64,000 nt of DNA from contig CAZSHS010000017.1 of assembly GCA_964606665.1 (NCBI GenBank), forward strand, positions 1 to 64,000, given 5' to 3'. Positions 45,299 through 52,934 of the stretch are shown piece after piece. The number at the start of each line of letters is the position of its first letter. Position 1 is the stretch's first letter. Below the pieces are notes generated by a model. The model did no database searches, was not told where the DNA came from, and saw only the letters and a program-made list of their open reading frames with translations. Source of the DNA: Aved-18 sp964606665 (GTDB lineage Bacteria > Cyanobacteriota > Vampirovibrionia > Obscuribacterales > Obscuribacteraceae). The translations under genes and the position numbers were made by a program.

Positions 45299-45990
45299 AA
45301 AATCTTCTGGCTATTATCCCAGCACGAGGGGGAAGTAAGCGCATCCCGCGCAAGAATATCCGCACTTTTTTGGGTCAACCCATTATTGCTTATTCAATTA
45401 AAGCTGCACTGGAAGCCAAATGTTTTGCTGAAGTTATGGTTTCAACCGACGATGGTGAAATTGCTGAAATTGCCCAAAACTTTGGTGCTGTCGTGCCGTT
45501 CTTGCGTAGCGAGCAAAATTCTGACGATCATTCAGGCCTTGCAGAAGTTGTTTGCGAAGTCTTAGACCAGTATGAAAAAGCTGGAAAAAAATTCGATTAT
45601 TTTTGCTGCCTGCTTCCTACCGCACCTTTTGTAACTTCTAAAAGATTATTGGAAGGAAAAGAATTATTACTTGAAACCGGTGCAGAAACGGTTGTTCCTG
45701 TGACTAGATTTTCTTACCCAATACAAAGATCGATGAAAATCGAAAACGATGGAAATTTGAGAATGTTCTGGCCCGAAAATTATGAAAAGCGGTCGCAAGA
45801 TTTAGAGCCTGCCTATCACGACATTGGTCAATTTTACTGGGCACGCACAGATGCATTGCGCAAAACTATGCGCTTCTTTTCTGAGAACACGAAACCGCTT
45901 GTAATACCAGAGATGGAAGTGCAAGACATTGATAGCGAAGAAGATTGGAAAATCGCTGAGTTTAAATACCAGATGTATTTTCGGTCTTAA
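45295..45990 (+). CDS. pseF: Pseudaminic acid cytidylyltransferase, PseF
   Basis: A 231-residue CMP-nonulosonate synthase that activates pseudaminic acid with CTP. The N-terminal signature AIIPARGGSKRIPRKNIRTF must lie near the start, so TTG 45295, overlapping the preceding TGA, is the only sensible start codon; no Shine-Dalgarno precedes it. LPTAPFVTSKRL and the ending DIDSEEDWKIAEFKYQ match PseF rather than NeuA. It provides the donor for the pseudaminyltransferase. The gene overlaps the end of the convergent membrane-protein gene by 29 bases. Confidence 0.9.
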   Translation: MKNLLAIIPARGGSKRIPRKNIRTFLGQPIIAYSIKAALEAKCFAEVMVSTDDGEIAEIAQNFGAVVPFLRSEQNSDDHSGLAEVVCEVLDQYEKAGKKFDYFCCLLPTAPFVTSKRLLEGKELLLETGAETVVPVTRFSYPIQRSMKIENDGNLRMFWPENYEKRSQDLEPAYHDIGQFYWARTDALRKTMRFFSENTKPLVIPEMEVQDIDSEEDWKIAEFKYQMYFRS

Positions 45991-47869
45991 TTGACAAATC
46001 CGGTCCTTCTAATCGAATCAGGTTGCGAAATCCCCATAGCGCTGCGTTTCTTTTCAGTGTTTCAACGCTTTCGTCTTGTATCTGTATGCGACGAACACCA
46101 TAACTGTATGGCGCATAGTTATAGTAAATAGTTCCGGTAAATCCAACTGGAGGTAGTCCATCAAGCATCGCAATACCTGTAATGGCTGGCTCGATAAACG
46201 GGGTGGCTAGTGGAATACTCATGTCCCAGTATGACTTGCAAGACTGAGGAATAAACACAATCGAGTGTGAGCGCTCGCGAAGCGGGAGTTTCGATAGTTC
46301 TTGCAACTTGTTCATAATAAGCACTCGTTCTTTTGGTGCTTCTGTGCTTTGCAGAGCAGATTTGGAATCTGATATTTTCTGAGTTGATTTCCACACGCTA
46401 AATGTAGTTTGAATGAGCAAGAACGCTGACAAAACGTATGCCACTTTCTTATTAGAAAGTGTTCCAATGAGTGTCAAAAATGCCACTAACAGCACGGAAC
46501 TGACAAAGTACTGAGGTTCAAGAAAATAACTGGTGGCGCCGCCTGCCAAATTAGTCGCAACCGATGGAGCAAAGCAAATTATGGCAAAAACTACAGCAAT
46601 TTCAGAAAGTATTTTTAGAAAATTATTGGTTTTAGCTACTCTGATTCTGAGGGCAAGAAGAGCCCATACAGGCAAATACATAAAGACGGCATGAAGCAAA
46701 ATTGAGCTCACGCTCATATCTTTGTAATAACCAAAGAAATCTAAATGAGTTTGATACGGAAACGAAAGTGCTTTATAAACCAGATACGAAGCAAGTGTTG
46801 AAATTAAAAGACTACACGCATAGACCCAGTCTTGGAAAAGTTTTTTACGCAAGAACAAATAACCAGCAATGGCAAGAAACAGATAAATGGTTGAAAACTT
46901 GCAGGCAGTCATAATGGCGCACAATGCTGGAATCAGAACCAAAAACAGCAGTAGTTTTTGTATCAAAGGCTGTTTTTGTTCGTTCTCTTTTTTGAAAAAT
47001 TCAAGAACCAATCCCATCGCAAAAAAGGCGACAATTAACCCGAAACCGTATGATTCCCCAATAAAGGGACCGCTCAAATTGCATACTTTTCCTTGCGAAG
47101 GTAAAATTCCAACAGTGAGACAAGAAATTGCTAAATAAAGGTTGGTCGCATCAAATTCTTTCTCGGACTGGTTTAGACCGATTATTTGTAGAGCTAATGT
47201 ACATAATGCATTGAAAAAAAGTGGTATCACAAGCAGAGGATAACCAAAAATAAAGAATGGCATACATCCTTGACTCAATAGCTTACAAAGTTGAGCAAAT
47301 ATTATATGGCTTCCGGCATGATAAGCCGTGAATGGTACGCCATCAAGACCGGTAGTAATTCGCCCCAGATTGGCAATCATATTTGCCAGAGTAGCGTGAA
47401 ATAAAGTGTCGGTGCCCATGTCGAAGGGAGGACCAAAAGTTAGTTTCTCAAGGAAATAGGCATCGTGATATTTAGAAGAGAAGACCAATCCACCCACATA
47501 TGCTCCAAGTATTACAGCAACCGCCATAGTCTTGAGCGTTGGTGCGATATTAGTTTTGGTCGCATATTCTTTTATAAGTGCAATCAAATACATAATTCCG
47601 CCGGAGCCAGCGACAATCCAGGCAAGGATAGGCACATTCGGCACCAGTTTGCCAAGTAACACCAGTACAAACAAAAGCAAAATAGTAATGAGCGTGCGAG
47701 ATTTTTTAGTCCACAGATTTAGGAAATATCCCGCAAAAGTAATGAACAATCCAGCGCCTGTGAATAATAGCGCTGACTCAGTCTGGTTTTGAATGAATCC
47801 CTGTCTTGCAATCAGAAAACACGAAAGTATCGTGATGCTAATTGTGCCTGAAAATATGCAAGGGTTCAA
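45962..47869 (-). CDS. Large polytopic membrane protein of the glycan locus
   Basis: A 635-residue protein with about 13-15 hydrophobic segments and a periplasmic C-terminal domain of about 130 residues (SIVFIPQSCKSYWDM and later). The layout resembles GT-C glycosyltransferases or O-antigen polymerase/ligase-like proteins, but I do not see a clear DxD or EE motif in the first loop. It starts with TTG, which overlaps the TGA of the upstream PseG-like gene (TTGA), so the pair is likely translated together. Its function is unknown; transfer or polymerisation of glycan on the outer face is possible. Confidence 0.6.
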   Translation of the reverse strand: MNPCIFSGTISITILSCFLIARQGFIQNQTESALLFTGAGLFITFAGYFLNLWTKKSRTLITILLLFVLVLLGKLVPNVPILAWIVAGSGGIMYLIALIKEYATKTNIAPTLKTMAVAVILGAYVGGLVFSSKYHDAYFLEKLTFGPPFDMGTDTLFHATLANMIANLGRITTGLDGVPFTAYHAGSHIIFAQLCKLLSQGCMPFFIFGYPLLVIPLFFNALCTLALQIIGLNQSEKEFDATNLYLAISCLTVGILPSQGKVCNLSGPFIGESYGFGLIVAFFAMGLVLEFFKKENEQKQPLIQKLLLFLVLIPALCAIMTACKFSTIYLFLAIAGYLFLRKKLFQDWVYACSLLISTLASYLVYKALSFPYQTHLDFFGYYKDMSVSSILLHAVFMYLPVWALLALRIRVAKTNNFLKILSEIAVVFAIICFAPSVATNLAGGATSYFLEPQYFVSSVLLVAFLTLIGTLSNKKVAYVLSAFLLIQTTFSVWKSTQKISDSKSALQSTEAPKERVLIMNKLQELSKLPLRERSHSIVFIPQSCKSYWDMSIPLATPFIEPAITGIAMLDGLPPVGFTGTIYYNYAPYSYGVRRIQIQDESVETLKRNAALWGFRNLIRLEGPDLSIKTENTSGI

Positions 47870-48924
47870 TTAATCGACTCCAGATGTTCGACTATTCGGT
47901 TAGCCCCATTTCCATCGCACAATAGCGCTGCTGACTGACTCATAGTTACAAGCAAAAGCTCATCGGTAAAGTGGCGAGTAATTTCCTTTGCCACTGCATC
48001 TGGTGACAAGTTTTGATGCGAACCAAGGTCGAAAATGGCGCCAATACCTGCCATATTTTTGTTGATACTTTCATGCACTGCGTTAGCTGCCACGTGAAAT
48101 GAAGGCACTCCCATGCAGCATCGCTCCCACGCACTGTTGCCAGGGATACCTATCACCAGGTCGCAGTCGCGCAGCAAAGATGCCATATCTTCATGTCCGA
48201 TTAAAACTTGCGCCTTTTGCTTCAGCAAATTGCTCGCTTGTTCGATCTCCGCTTGGTGCGAGTTGACTCTACCTATCACAACAGACGTCTCAATTGGAAT
48301 TTCGACTTGCTTAAGTGCTTCAAGGATTTTGCAAGTCAAATTATTTGAGTCTGAAAGACCAAAATGAATCACAATATGCTTTGAATCACGCATAGCCGCC
48401 TTGGTTTTGCCTCTGCGTGCAAGACTTTTAGGACGCATCTCTAAAAATTCAGGTCTGAGTGCAGCAAATCTAGCCCCTGTCAAAATAGAGGCGTCATGAG
48501 GAAGCAAGTCTTTGTATTCGGCGGGGCGTCTTCCAAATGCTGGATCTATTAGAATTTTGGCCAAGTGTTTTCTAGACGGTGCATCGTCTAACACAGCGAG
48601 GCTTTTTGAGATGGAGGTTAGCGATTCTTCATATTTTTCCGATAGATGGGGTCCATCGACAAAAGCCAGGTCATAAGCCCCTTTTGTTGATTTAGCTTTT
48701 AATGCCTTGGTGTCCATCAGTTCTGTTTCTTCTAACTCAATTTTTCTGATGCCACTATATGCGATGTCATTAGAGTTCAGCGGTAATAAATCGAAACTAC
48801 CTTTTAAGCTAGCAAATGTGACATCGTGTCCACGCCTTGCGAATTCACCGCCAAGCACTATGGAGCGCATTGCTCGACTTGCTCCAAGATTTTCGGAAGC
48901 GTCGGCTCGCAATAAAATTTTCAT
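47866..48924 (-). CDS. PseG-like protein lacking the catalytic histidine
   Basis: A 352-residue paralogue of PseG, alignable from the first residue (RADAS, RRGHD, GSFDLLP) to the C-terminal WERCCMGVP. The usual GxGHxxR motif reads GASRAMR, so position 17 is Arg instead of His. In characterised PseG, His17 is catalytic, so this protein has probably lost UDP-sugar hydrolysis. It may have become a glycosyltransferase, a nucleotide-sugar binder or a regulator of the active PseG. It is translationally coupled to the large membrane protein. Its framework is intact, without stops or frameshifts, which argues against a decaying gene. Confidence 0.8.
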   Translation of the reverse strand: MKILLRADASENLGASRAMRSIVLGGEFARRGHDVTFASLKGSFDLLPLNSNDIAYSGIRKIELEETELMDTKALKAKSTKGAYDLAFVDGPHLSEKYEESLTSISKSLAVLDDAPSRKHLAKILIDPAFGRRPAEYKDLLPHDASILTGARFAALRPEFLEMRPKSLARRGKTKAAMRDSKHIVIHFGLSDSNNLTCKILEALKQVEIPIETSVVIGRVNSHQAEIEQASNLLKQKAQVLIGHEDMASLLRDCDLVIGIPGNSAWERCCMGVPSFHVAANAVHESINKNMAGIGAIFDLGSHQNLSPDAVAKEITRHFTDELLLVTMSQSAALLCDGNGANRIVEHLESIN

Positions 48925-48947
48925 GGGTCACCAAACATACAAGTCAG

Positions 48948-48985
48948 AAAAAAAACAAGCAGTGCTTATTTTACAGCACTGCTTG
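48948..48985 (-). terminator. Strong intrinsic terminator of the glycine-zipper gene
   Basis: Read on the minus strand, a perfect 10-bp stem (48976-48985 with 48956-48965) with a 10-base loop is followed by eight Ts (48955-48948). It lies 28 bases after the stop of the 49013-49483 gene and insulates it from the PseG-like gene downstream. Confidence 0.92.
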
Positions 48986-49012
48986 CCTACTCACGAACTC
49001 GGGCTAACTTAA

Positions 49013-49483
49013 TTAGCGAAGGTTTTTAAAGAGTCCCACTCCCAAACCGACTGCAGCACCGGCTGCGGCGATTTTGGCGGATTTCTTGTATTTTCCGTGT
49101 CCACTGGTTCCGGCAAGACCAAGTCCTGCGCCAACCAATGTTCCTTGAGCCACATCCTTAACTATTGGATGTCGTTTCATAGTCTGGCTCGATTGCAGCA
49201 AGCCTACGCCAGTACCGGTACCAGCACCAATCGCAGCGCCTTTAACAACGCCTTTCTTGGTTACAAGTCCTGTTACAGCTCCAACTGCGGTGCCGACACC
49301 GGCTCCTACTGCAGCACTTTTCACTTTGGGGTGGCGCTGCCAGTAAGTTCCACTTTTAATAGTGGTTTGTTTTTTTGAAGCACTTGCATGATACGTCTCA
49401 GCTTGAGCGGGTTGCAGACCAAATTGAAGTCCAGCGACCAGAGCAACTGCCAGGGTCAGGGCTTTTGTGGTAATTCTTTTCAC
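49013..49483 (-). CDS. Exported glycine-zipper protein
   Basis: A protein of about 156 residues. The probable start is GTG 49483, giving VKRITTKALTLAVALVAGLQFG, a normal signal peptide ending at QAE; an upstream TTG would add 33 unlikely residues. The mature part has three glycine-zipper stretches (AAVGAGVGTAVGAVTG, AAIGAGTGTGVG, AAAGAAVGLGVG) joined by basic linkers with repeated RHP(K/I)VK segments. Such zippers insert or oligomerise in membranes, as in outer-membrane lipoproteins and bacteriocin-like proteins. The function is unknown. A strong terminator follows. Confidence 0.6.
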   Translation of the reverse strand: MKRITTKALTLAVALVAGLQFGLQPAQAETYHASASKKQTTIKSGTYWQRHPKVKSAAVGAGVGTAVGAVTGLVTKKGVVKGAAIGAGTGTGVGLLQSSQTMKRHPIVKDVAQGTLVGAGLGLAGTSGHGKYKKSAKIAAAGAAVGLGVGLFKNLR

Positions 49484-49653
49484 TTGTAATCTACCTATTC
49501 TAGAGAAAATTAAAGAAGTCTGTGAAACCAATAATAAGCCTAAAGAACTTTTTAAATCAAAATTGTTCCTGATAATGCCCAAAATTAATTAATCTCAAAG
49601 CGGCATCCTATTTATTGATATATAAATTTGATATCAGATCTGGAGCATTTTAT

Positions 49654-50790
49654 ATGTCAACTGCAACCTTGAAAGAAACGCCTCTCGCCGACGCTCACCG
49701 CAAACTGGGCGCTCGTATGGTCGATTTTGCCGGATGGAACATGCCTGTCCAATACAAATCTATTGTGGTTGAACACAATGCCACCAGAACCAAGGCCGGT
49801 CTTTTCGACGTCAGTCATATGGGCGAATTTATTGTCACTGGCGACGGTGCCTTTGAATTTATTCAGTATCTGATTGCCAATGACCTGAGCAAGCTCACAG
49901 AAGCAAATCGAGCCATTTATTCACAGTTGGTCATGCCAGACGGCGGCACCGTTGACGACCTAATTGTTTATCGCAGATCTGCTGGCACCATTGGGTGCGA
50001 AGGTATGAGCGAAGAAAATTATCTGCTCATTGTCAACGCCTCCAACATCGACAAAGACTGGAAATGGATAAACGAGCATAAAGCCAAATTTTCTTCAGTC
50101 AAATTGCAAAACGTTTCTGATAATTTCGGGCTGATAGCCATTCAAGGACCTGAGGCAGTCAAGATTTTCTCTAAGCTGGCTGGAAATCAGGTCGAGGCAA
50201 TGAAGTCATTTACTTATGGTGAAGCAACTATCGATGGTGTCAAAGTCGGATTTGGCAGAACTGGTTATACCGGCGAAGACGGTTTTGAAATCATCGTTCC
50301 AGCCAACAAATCAGAATGGCTCTGGACCAAATTGCTCGAAACTGGCAAAGAACAAGGTCTCGAACCATGTGGTCTTGGTGCTCGTGACACTCTGAGACTT
50401 GAGTCTGCTCTTCCTTTATACGGCCATGAACTCGAAGCTGATATAAGCCCCATTCAAGCTGGTCTTGGCTGGAGCGTCAAAGTAGCCAAAGGAGATTTTC
50501 TTGGTTGCGAAGCTCTCAAAAAACAAATTGATGGTGGCGTCAAAAAGAAAATAGTTTGTCTCAAGGCCGAAGGCAAAGCACTTCCGCGTCAAGGCTATAA
50601 AGTCACTAAAGACGGCAAAGAAATCGGTGTAGTCACAAGCGGCTCACAAGGCATTCACGTTGGTTATCCGATAGCATTTGCATTAATCGATTCAGACCAA
50701 TCTGAAATCGGAACCAAATTGCAGATTTCAATTCGTGATACCGCAGTTGATGCTACTGTTGTGAAACGCCCGTTTTATAAACGCGTCTAA
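49654..50790 (+). CDS. gcvT: Aminomethyltransferase, glycine cleavage T protein
   Basis: A 378-residue tetrahydrofolate-dependent enzyme that takes the methylamine group from the lipoyl arm of GcvH, releasing ammonia and 5,10-methylene-THF. The start MSTATLKETPLADAHRKLGARMVDFAGWNMPVQY and the FDVSHMGEF, RTGYTGEDGFEI and GLGARDTLRLE motifs are all typical. GGAG lies 9 bases before ATG 49654. gcvH is 1.7 kb downstream on the same strand, but gcvP is not in the window. Confidence 0.95.
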   Translation: MSTATLKETPLADAHRKLGARMVDFAGWNMPVQYKSIVVEHNATRTKAGLFDVSHMGEFIVTGDGAFEFIQYLIANDLSKLTEANRAIYSQLVMPDGGTVDDLIVYRRSAGTIGCEGMSEENYLLIVNASNIDKDWKWINEHKAKFSSVKLQNVSDNFGLIAIQGPEAVKIFSKLAGNQVEAMKSFTYGEATIDGVKVGFGRTGYTGEDGFEIIVPANKSEWLWTKLLETGKEQGLEPCGLGARDTLRLESALPLYGHELEADISPIQAGLGWSVKVAKGDFLGCEALKKQIDGGVKKKIVCLKAEGKALPRQGYKVTKDGKEIGVVTSGSQGIHVGYPIAFALIDSDQSEIGTKLQISIRDTAVDATVVKRPFYKRV

Positions 50791-50822
50791 ATTCCGGACA
50801 TTTTTTTTGCTGCGTTGATTGC

Positions 50823-51033
50823 GTCCCATTTTCGCTGCCTATAGAGTAGCCAAAATATCTGTTTCGAAACGCCTGCTGTAACCGGGTTTCCAGATGCGCG
50901 TGTAAGAAATTATGCCAGAATTTACTATTTGATGAACGCCTTGGTAGATTGAGCGGCGAAACCGAAAGCCTGTCAGCAGGTAGTAAAAACAGATGGAAAG
51001 TCTTACGTTGGCATTTTAAGAGGCAGTGAGGAC
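50823..51033 (+). ncRNA. Candidate structured RNA downstream of gcvT (rod-like, 6S-like fold possible)
   Basis: No ORF is seen, but eight helices nest in order around one axis: 50823-50826/51030-51033, 50835-50840/51021-51026, 50849-50853/51008-51012, 50857-50864/50987-50994, 50872-50878/50974-50980, 50883-50890/50958-50964 (one bulge), 50898-50901/50936-50939 and 50907-50911/50919-50923. G-U wobbles at 50834/51027, 50856/50995 and 50871/50981 would extend three helices only if the plus strand is transcribed. A long bulged rod of about 185-210 nt is the shape of 6S RNA, though I see no sequence signature that proves it. Confidence 0.5.
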
Positions 51034-51099
51034 AAGCGTTTGCGGATGCAAAAAACTTGGCGCTGTAGGCGAATGGAATGAACCTAGCAATTCAGGTGA

Positions 51100-52221
51100 T
51101 TAGCGAAGAGCGTTATCGAAATCGCGAATCTGACCTTCCAATTCTTTCATTTCACGATAGTCCTGCTTCAATGCGTCGTCTAATTGATCACAGGCACGCT
51201 CGGCTTCTTTGGATTCATCTCGTTTAAGCGAGTCCATTTTCTTTTGAATGTTTTCTGTGTCTCGCCGCAAGTCGTCGTATTTTTGCAATAACCTATTTCG
51301 CTCAGCACTTAACGCTTGATACGTTCCGTTATCGCCAGATGCCTGAGCTGCAAGAGGGGCTACAAAAGCGAGCACCAATGCTGTGTAGAAAGGCAAAAGC
51401 TGAATGAATCTTTTGCGAAAATCTGGTGGCGCGATGCGTGAAATTTTGGCAACAAGAATATCTAAGTGCGCATGCCAGCCAGCCATAAAGTCGGCCATTA
51501 ACTTTCTTGGCAGACGACTATGTTTTAAAACTAGCTTAGTTTTATCGCCAACTGGAGTTAGTTCGATTGCGACAATTGATTCGACGCCATTTTTCTTGTC
51601 GACAAACGAATAAGAAAGTCCGCGCTCGTCTTCGTACCAGCCAACTAGTCCTTCAACTTCATTTTGATTGAAAGTAAGGTCAACTTTGCCGCCGATTTTT
51701 GGCTCAATCGATCCTTTGTCGAGCCATTCGCCAATAAATTTTGACTGAGTTAGATATTGCCAGACCTTGTCAGGTTTGGCATCAATCATGCGCTCGAAGC
51801 GAATTGTGTGTTCGCTTAAAATTTCACCGGCGTTTTCGGGCGCTTCTACATTGACACCGTCGGTGGTGACAAGTTTTATTTTGCCAGGATTGCTAGACTC
51901 AGGAGTCTTTGTTTCTTGTGACTTTCCCTCGAGAAGCCCGCCCTCCGCCAGGCTTTTGTTTAAGTTTGAGACTTCTCGCGAGGAATCGGTCAATAATTTG
52001 TGAGCAAATTCGGTTGTATCTTTGAGTTCGAGCATTTCTTTGCTCATCGATGCAACCATCGCTTCAAGGTGGCTTATGCGCTCATTGAGCGCCTTAACTT
52101 CGGCGCTGTCTGTGGGCGTCTTTTGTTCTAGATATTTAGTAATGGGACCTTTCAGGATAGCAACCAGTACGACGAGCCAGAAGCCCCCTACAGCTAGTAT
52201 TCCTGTCAGGTCGAAGTCCAT
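51100..52221 (-). CDS. Membrane-anchored SRPBCC (AHSA1-like) protein with coiled coils
   Basis: A 373-residue protein with an unusual order: an N-terminal transmembrane helix (ILAVGGFWLVVLVAIL), a coiled coil at about 40-90, a SRPBCC/AHSA1-like domain at about 135-265 (TIRFERMIDAKPDKVWQYLTQ, then IGGKVDLTF and WHAHLDILVAKI), a second hydrophobic segment (FYTALVLAFVAPLAAQA), and a C-terminal coiled coil of about 75 charged residues. The helix-grip domain probably binds a hydrophobic ligand or a client protein. The function is unknown. A 32-codon microprotein gene lies 48 bases upstream on the same strand. Confidence 0.65.
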   Translation of the reverse strand: MDFDLTGILAVGGFWLVVLVAILKGPITKYLEQKTPTDSAEVKALNERISHLEAMVASMSKEMLELKDTTEFAHKLLTDSSREVSNLNKSLAEGGLLEGKSQETKTPESSNPGKIKLVTTDGVNVEAPENAGEILSEHTIRFERMIDAKPDKVWQYLTQSKFIGEWLDKGSIEPKIGGKVDLTFNQNEVEGLVGWYEDERGLSYSFVDKKNGVESIVAIELTPVGDKTKLVLKHSRLPRKLMADFMAGWHAHLDILVAKISRIAPPDFRKRFIQLLPFYTALVLAFVAPLAAQASGDNGTYQALSAERNRLLQKYDDLRRDTENIQKKMDSLKRDESKEAERACDQLDDALKQDYREMKELEGQIRDFDNALR

Positions 52222-52269
52222 TTAAGCAGGCACCTTTGCCATTAACTGGCAGTCGGTTTTGTCCTACTA

Positions 52270-52368
52270 TTATAAGCACACTTCAATTAACCAGACGGTG
52301 GACACTAGAACACTGGTAAGGGCCAAGAGGTCCATCAGACGGTTCAGTTTTCGATTGTTCTTACTCAT
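52270..52368 (-). CDS. 32-residue putative membrane microprotein
   Basis: ATG 52368 is preceded at 6 bases by AAAGGA, one of the better Shine-Dalgarno matches in the window, and the frame runs 32 codons to TAA at 52270. The product has a basic, Asn-rich N-terminus (MSKNNRKLNRLMD) followed by a hydrophobic stretch (LLALTSVLVSTVWLIEVCL), fitting a single N-in transmembrane helix. It lies 48 bases before the SRPBCC/coiled-coil gene and may be co-transcribed. No homologue is known to me; it could be a leader peptide or a small membrane regulator. Confidence 0.55.
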   Translation of the reverse strand: MSKNNRKLNRLMDLLALTSVLVSTVWLIEVCL

Positions 52369-52400
52369 GATATGTCCTTTCTAGACAGTTGATATATAGA

Positions 52401-52462
52401 CGTGTAAACCTTGAACATGTGCCCGAGAATAAATAGCTGGATGTCAAGCGTGTAAAGCTTGA
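52401..52462. promoter_or_regulatory. Operator-like direct repeats between the microprotein gene and gcvH
   Basis: CGTGTAAACCTTGA (52401-52414) and CGTGTAAAGCTTGA (52449-52462) differ at one base and start 48 bases apart. The second also contains an inverted repeat, TCAAGC-7-GCTTGA (52444-52449 and 52457-52462). They sit in the divergent region that must hold both promoters. A 14-bp palindrome, ATTTTAGCTAAAAT (52464-52477), follows immediately. Confidence 0.4.
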
Positions 52463-52525
52463 TATTTTAGCTAAAATCTAGATATCGGTTCCTCGACCCG
52501 CCATAAGGCTGGAGGTTTTCAATTC

Positions 52526-52918
52526 ATGGGCGACTCAATGCTGGCTTATCCAAAAGAACTTAAATATGTTAAGAGCCACGAATATGTGAAAGTTGAAGGT
52601 GACACTGCCATTGTGGGCATCACTGCTTTTGCTGCGGATCAGTTAGGCGATGTCACATTTGTAGAGCTTCCCAGTGTTGGCACCAAGTTAGGCTTGGATG
52701 ACAAATTCGGCGTTATTGAATCAGTAAAATCTGTGTCCGACCTTTTCTCGCCAGTATCAGGCGAAGTGGTCGCAATCAATGACGAATTAACATCTCAACC
52801 CGAACTCGTTAATCTCGACTGTTACGGCAAAGGTTGGATGATCAAAATTAAAATGGCTGATACCAAAGAACTGGATCAGACCATGTCTAGCGAAGATTAC
52901 AAAGGCATCATCGGCTAA
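52526..52918 (+). CDS. gcvH: Glycine cleavage system H protein
   Basis: A 130-residue lipoyl carrier that shuttles the aminomethyl group between the P, T and L proteins. The lipoyl-lysine is Lys68 in GVIESVKSVSDLFSPVSGEV. YVKSHEYVKVEGDTAIVGITAFAADQLGDVTFVELP and the ending EDYKGIIG are typical. GGAGG lies 10 bases before ATG 52526; ATG 52538 is a less likely alternative. Putative operator repeats lie upstream. Confidence 0.95.
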   Translation: MGDSMLAYPKELKYVKSHEYVKVEGDTAIVGITAFAADQLGDVTFVELPSVGTKLGLDDKFGVIESVKSVSDLFSPVSGEVVAINDELTSQPELVNLDCYGKGWMIKIKMADTKELDQTMSSEDYKGIIG

Positions 52919-52934
52919 AAGTTATACAGTTTAA

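Noticed and set aside
49484..49653. Glycine riboswitch before gcvT
   Set aside because: The space is only 170 bases and I find none of the conserved glycine-aptamer segments.
50791..51099. RNase P RNA
   Set aside because: A GGAAAGTC string is present, but the other conserved RNase P segments and the P4 pairing are absent.
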